A DNA stretch of 7,855 nucleotides from positions 1 through 7,855 of the forward strand of contig SXJH01000156.1 in the NCBI GenBank assembly GCA_005779435.1, in the 5' to 3' direction. The notes beneath the pieces are model-generated. The model saw nothing but the letters and a program-made list of their open reading frames with translations. It was not told the origin of the DNA and did no database searches. This document shows, in pieces, positions 6,050-7,855 of the stretch. Numbering within the stretch: the first letter of the stretch is position 1; each line of letters opens with the position of its first letter. The position numbers were made by a program, and so were the translations under genes. The DNA is from Nitrosomonas sp. (GTDB lineage: Bacteria > Pseudomonadota > Gammaproteobacteria > Burkholderiales > Nitrosomonadaceae).

Positions 6050-7383
6050 GCCGCGCGGCTGCGATCGCGGTGGTGTGGGCGGTCACCGCGATCACCGCGC
6101 AAGCGCAGGAATCGAGTCCGATTGTTTTTTCAAAATCGATTGAGCGCGCGACCGAAGATGCGCTGCTGGTGCACGATACTCCGCTGCTGTCCGATCTGGT
6201 CGCGGAAACGCTGGAAAATAACCCTGAAATCCGTGCGGCGGCGCAGGAGTACGAAGCCGCGCAGCAGCGAATCGCGCCCGCCGGCGCGCTGGACGATCCG
6301 CAAGTGGAAATCGGCGTGTTGTATATGCCGATTGCCGCATCGCCGTTCCGCACCGAGGATATGACGATGAAAATGATCGGCTTGGCGCAAACGCTTCCTT
6401 TTCCGGGCAAGCGGGATCTGCGCGAAGCGGTGGCGAGCAAGGACGCGGAAGCGATCGAGTACGGCTATCACGAAACGATCAACCGCATCGTACACGACCT
6501 CAAAACCGCTTATTTCGATCTGGGACTTACGCTTGAACTGATCAAGCTGGTCGAGAAAAACAAGCAAACCCTCGAGCATTTTTTGCGCATCGCGGAAGAG
6601 CGCTACCAAGTCGGGCAGGGCAGCCAAGCCGACGTGCTGAAAGCGCAAACGCAAGTATCGCGCATGATGGATCGTCTGATCGGCCTCGCACGCGAGCAGC
6701 CGATGTTCGAAGCGAATCTGCTGCGCGCGCTGGGGCGCGGCATGGGCAGTAAAGCACCGCTGCCGCTGCCGGTACAGCTCTACCATGAACCGGCCTTGAG
6801 ATTGGACGCATTGTACGAGGCCGCTTTGATCCAGCGTCCGCGCTTGCTGGCGTTAAACAGTCTGATCGCGCGCAGCGACAAAGTGCTGGATCTGGCGCAG
6901 AAGGATTATTACCCCGACTTCACGCCGCGCTTGATGTACGGACAACGCGAAAGCCGGTTGGACGGTACCGGGCGTGCCGACGAGGTCAGTTTCACCGTGA
7001 CCGTGAACCTGCCGGTGTGGCGCAAGAGCAAATTGGAGCCGCGCGTTTCCGAAGCGCTGGCGCTGCGCGATCAGGCGATGAGCCTGCATCAGGCGCAAAT
7101 CAACGAAATCGCCGCTAACTTACGGCAGCAATTGGCAATCGCCGAGCAAAGCTATAAATCGGCGCAGTTGTATCAATCGACCATCCTGCCGCAAGCGCGT
7201 CTGACCGTCGAGTCGTCGCTGTCGGCGTACAAAGTGAACCGTGTCGATTTTCTGACCTTGCTTGACAATCAAATGACCGTGTTCGATTACGAGACCAGCC
7301 TGGTAACCGCAGTCGCCAGTTATCACAAGGCACTGGCCGAGATCGAGCTGCTGGTCGGCAAGCGTCACGATAAGCACCGATAA
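6046..7383 (+). CDS. TolC-family outer-membrane efflux channel (CusC/CzcC-like)
   Basis: Outer-membrane exit duct of a tripartite heavy-metal RND pump, reaching through the periplasm to the adaptor. Start chosen at ATG 6046, giving 445 residues, because GAGG (6034-6037) lies 8 nt upstream and residues 1-20 (MSRAAAIAVV, ending AQA) then form a normal signal peptide. The longer frame from 5968 would bury that signal peptide. Two outer-membrane efflux repeats are visible: the first has NPEI (59-62), QTLPFPGKRD (about 115-124) and YQVGQGSQADVL (187-198); the second has YYPDFTP (288-294) and YKVNRVDFLTLLDNQ (395-409). Length is typical for the family. No lipobox cysteine is present, unlike E. coli CusC. 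It stops 11 nt before the adaptor gene, so the two are co-transcribed. Family is certain; the transported metal is inferred from neighbours. Confidence 0.93.
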   Translation: MSRAAAIAVVWAVTAITAQAQESSPIVFSKSIERATEDALLVHDTPLLSDLVAETLENNPEIRAAAQEYEAAQQRIAPAGALDDPQVEIGVLYMPIAASPFRTEDMTMKMIGLAQTLPFPGKRDLREAVASKDAEAIEYGYHETINRIVHDLKTAYFDLGLTLELIKLVEKNKQTLEHFLRIAEERYQVGQGSQADVLKAQTQVSRMMDRLIGLAREQPMFEANLLRALGRGMGSKAPLPLPVQLYHEPALRLDALYEAALIQRPRLLALNSLIARSDKVLDLAQKDYYPDFTPRLMYGQRESRLDGTGRADEVSFTVTVNLPVWRKSKLEPRVSEALALRDQAMSLHQAQINEIAANLRQQLAIAEQSYKSAQLYQSTILPQARLTVESSLSAYKVNRVDFLTLLDNQMTVFDYETSLVTAVASYHKALAEIELLVGKRHDKHR

Positions 7384-7394
7384 TGGAGACCGTC

Positions 7395-7855
7395 ATGAAA
7401 TCAACCGTAAAATTAGTGCTGATCGTCTCAACAATGGCTGCGCTGCTGTTCGCCGGTTACTGGCTAGGCAGCACGCAATCGCAGCAATCGGCGGATGGCG
7501 GCACCGCCCAAGCGGAAAAACCCCGGAAAATTCTGTATTACCGCAATCCGATGGGATTGCCGGATACGTCGCCGGTACCGAAAAAAGACCCGATGGGCAT
7601 GGATTACCTGCCGGTTTTTGAAGGCGAGGGCGATGCACCGGCAGATCCGAATTGGGTGAAAATCAGTCCCGACAAAGTGCAAAAACTCGGTGTGCGCACC
7701 GAAGCGACGGCATTGCGCGAGCTGATGCGCACCGTGCGTGCGGTCGCGACGGTACAAACCGACGAACGCAGGCAATTCACGCTGGTGACCAAGTTCGAAG
7801 GCTGGATACAGCGGCTGTACGTCAATACCACCGGGCAGATCGTCAAAAAAGGCGA
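7395..7855 (+). CDS. cusB: CusB-like RND periplasmic adaptor subunit with heavy-metal-binding motif, C-terminus outside the window
   Basis: Membrane-fusion protein that links an inner-membrane RND pump to the TolC-family channel and, in CusB, hands metal to the pump. 153 codons are present out of the usual 400-500. Residues 1-25 carry a membrane anchor or signal segment (LVLIVSTMAALLFAGYWLG). Residues about 48-76 are a heavy-metal-binding motif (YYRNPMGLPDTSPVPKKDPM, then GMDYLPV) with Met53, Met67 and Met69 and no Cys or His, matching the Met-based site of CusB. From about 87 the adaptor beta-barrel and lipoyl regions begin (VKISPDKVQKLGVRTE, then TKFEGWIQRLYVNTTGQIVKKG). GGAG (7385-7388) lies 6 nt before the ATG. 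Cu(I)/Ag(I) is the favoured substrate. The RND pump gene is expected beyond the window. Confidence 0.92.
   Translation, partial: MKSTVKLVLIVSTMAALLFAGYWLGSTQSQQSADGGTAQAEKPRKILYYRNPMGLPDTSPVPKKDPMGMDYLPVFEGEGDAPADPNWVKISPDKVQKLGVRTEATALRELMRTVRAVATVQTDERRQFTLVTKFEGWIQRLYVNTTGQIVKKG

Noticed and set aside
6130..6786. A 218-codon minus-strand ORF
   Set aside because: It is fully antisense to the TolC-family gene, has a Arg/His/Gln/Leu-heavy shadow composition and no ribosome site.

Overview
The window reads as part of a Gram-negative proteobacterial chromosome, most likely betaproteobacterial. The thiolase resembles Cupriavidus-type BktB, there is a CzcI-like/TolC/CusB-like heavy-metal efflux cluster, and there is a large outer-membrane protein. 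A Nitrosomonas-like relative is possible, but I cannot prove the genus from sequence alone.

Layout. (1) 1-1077, minus strand: N-terminal 359 codons of a BktB-type beta-ketothiolase, cut by the window edge. (2) 1137-1279: a 143-bp MITE-like element with terminal inverted repeats and a 4-bp target duplication (TTTG). (3) 1284-1496: intergenic, probable promoter for the next gene. (4) 1497-4730, plus: a 1077-residue exported protein with a periplasmic FecR domain, a long TPR solenoid and a C-terminal outer-membrane beta-barrel with no TonB plug. (5) 4731-4819: a 15-nt palindrome and a possible 20-codon leader ORF. (6) 4820-5113, plus: an unrecognised 97-residue Tyr/Cys-rich protein built from two diverged copies of one unit. 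(7) 5114-5254: a second copy of the MITE in inverted orientation, with its own target duplication (CTAA), inserted exactly at the stop codon of the small gene. (8) 5259-5500: intergenic with a promoter-like sequence. (9) 5501-7855, plus: a heavy-metal RND efflux operon, with a His-rich CzcI-like periplasmic protein, a hairpin-rich spacer with a 19-codon leader ORF, a TolC-family outer-membrane channel, and a CusB-like periplasmic adaptor with a Met-rich heavy-metal-binding motif, cut by the window end. The RND pump gene presumably follows outside.

How the genes may work together. The efflux genes form one tripartite system: the channel and adaptor, with a pump expected downstream, would carry metal ions (Cu/Ag suggested by the adaptor motif) from periplasm to exterior, while the His-rich protein would bind or sense metal in the periplasm. 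The FecR-TPR-barrel protein and the small duplicated protein form a separate two-gene unit on the same strand. A TPR-plus-barrel protein beside a small gene recalls TPR-barrel export systems such as Slam/type XI or PgaA, but the export role is inference and the small protein has no visible signal peptide. This pair is the best candidate here for something undescribed. The two MITE copies that frame it arrived independently, because their target duplications differ, so the pair is not shown to be transposon cargo.
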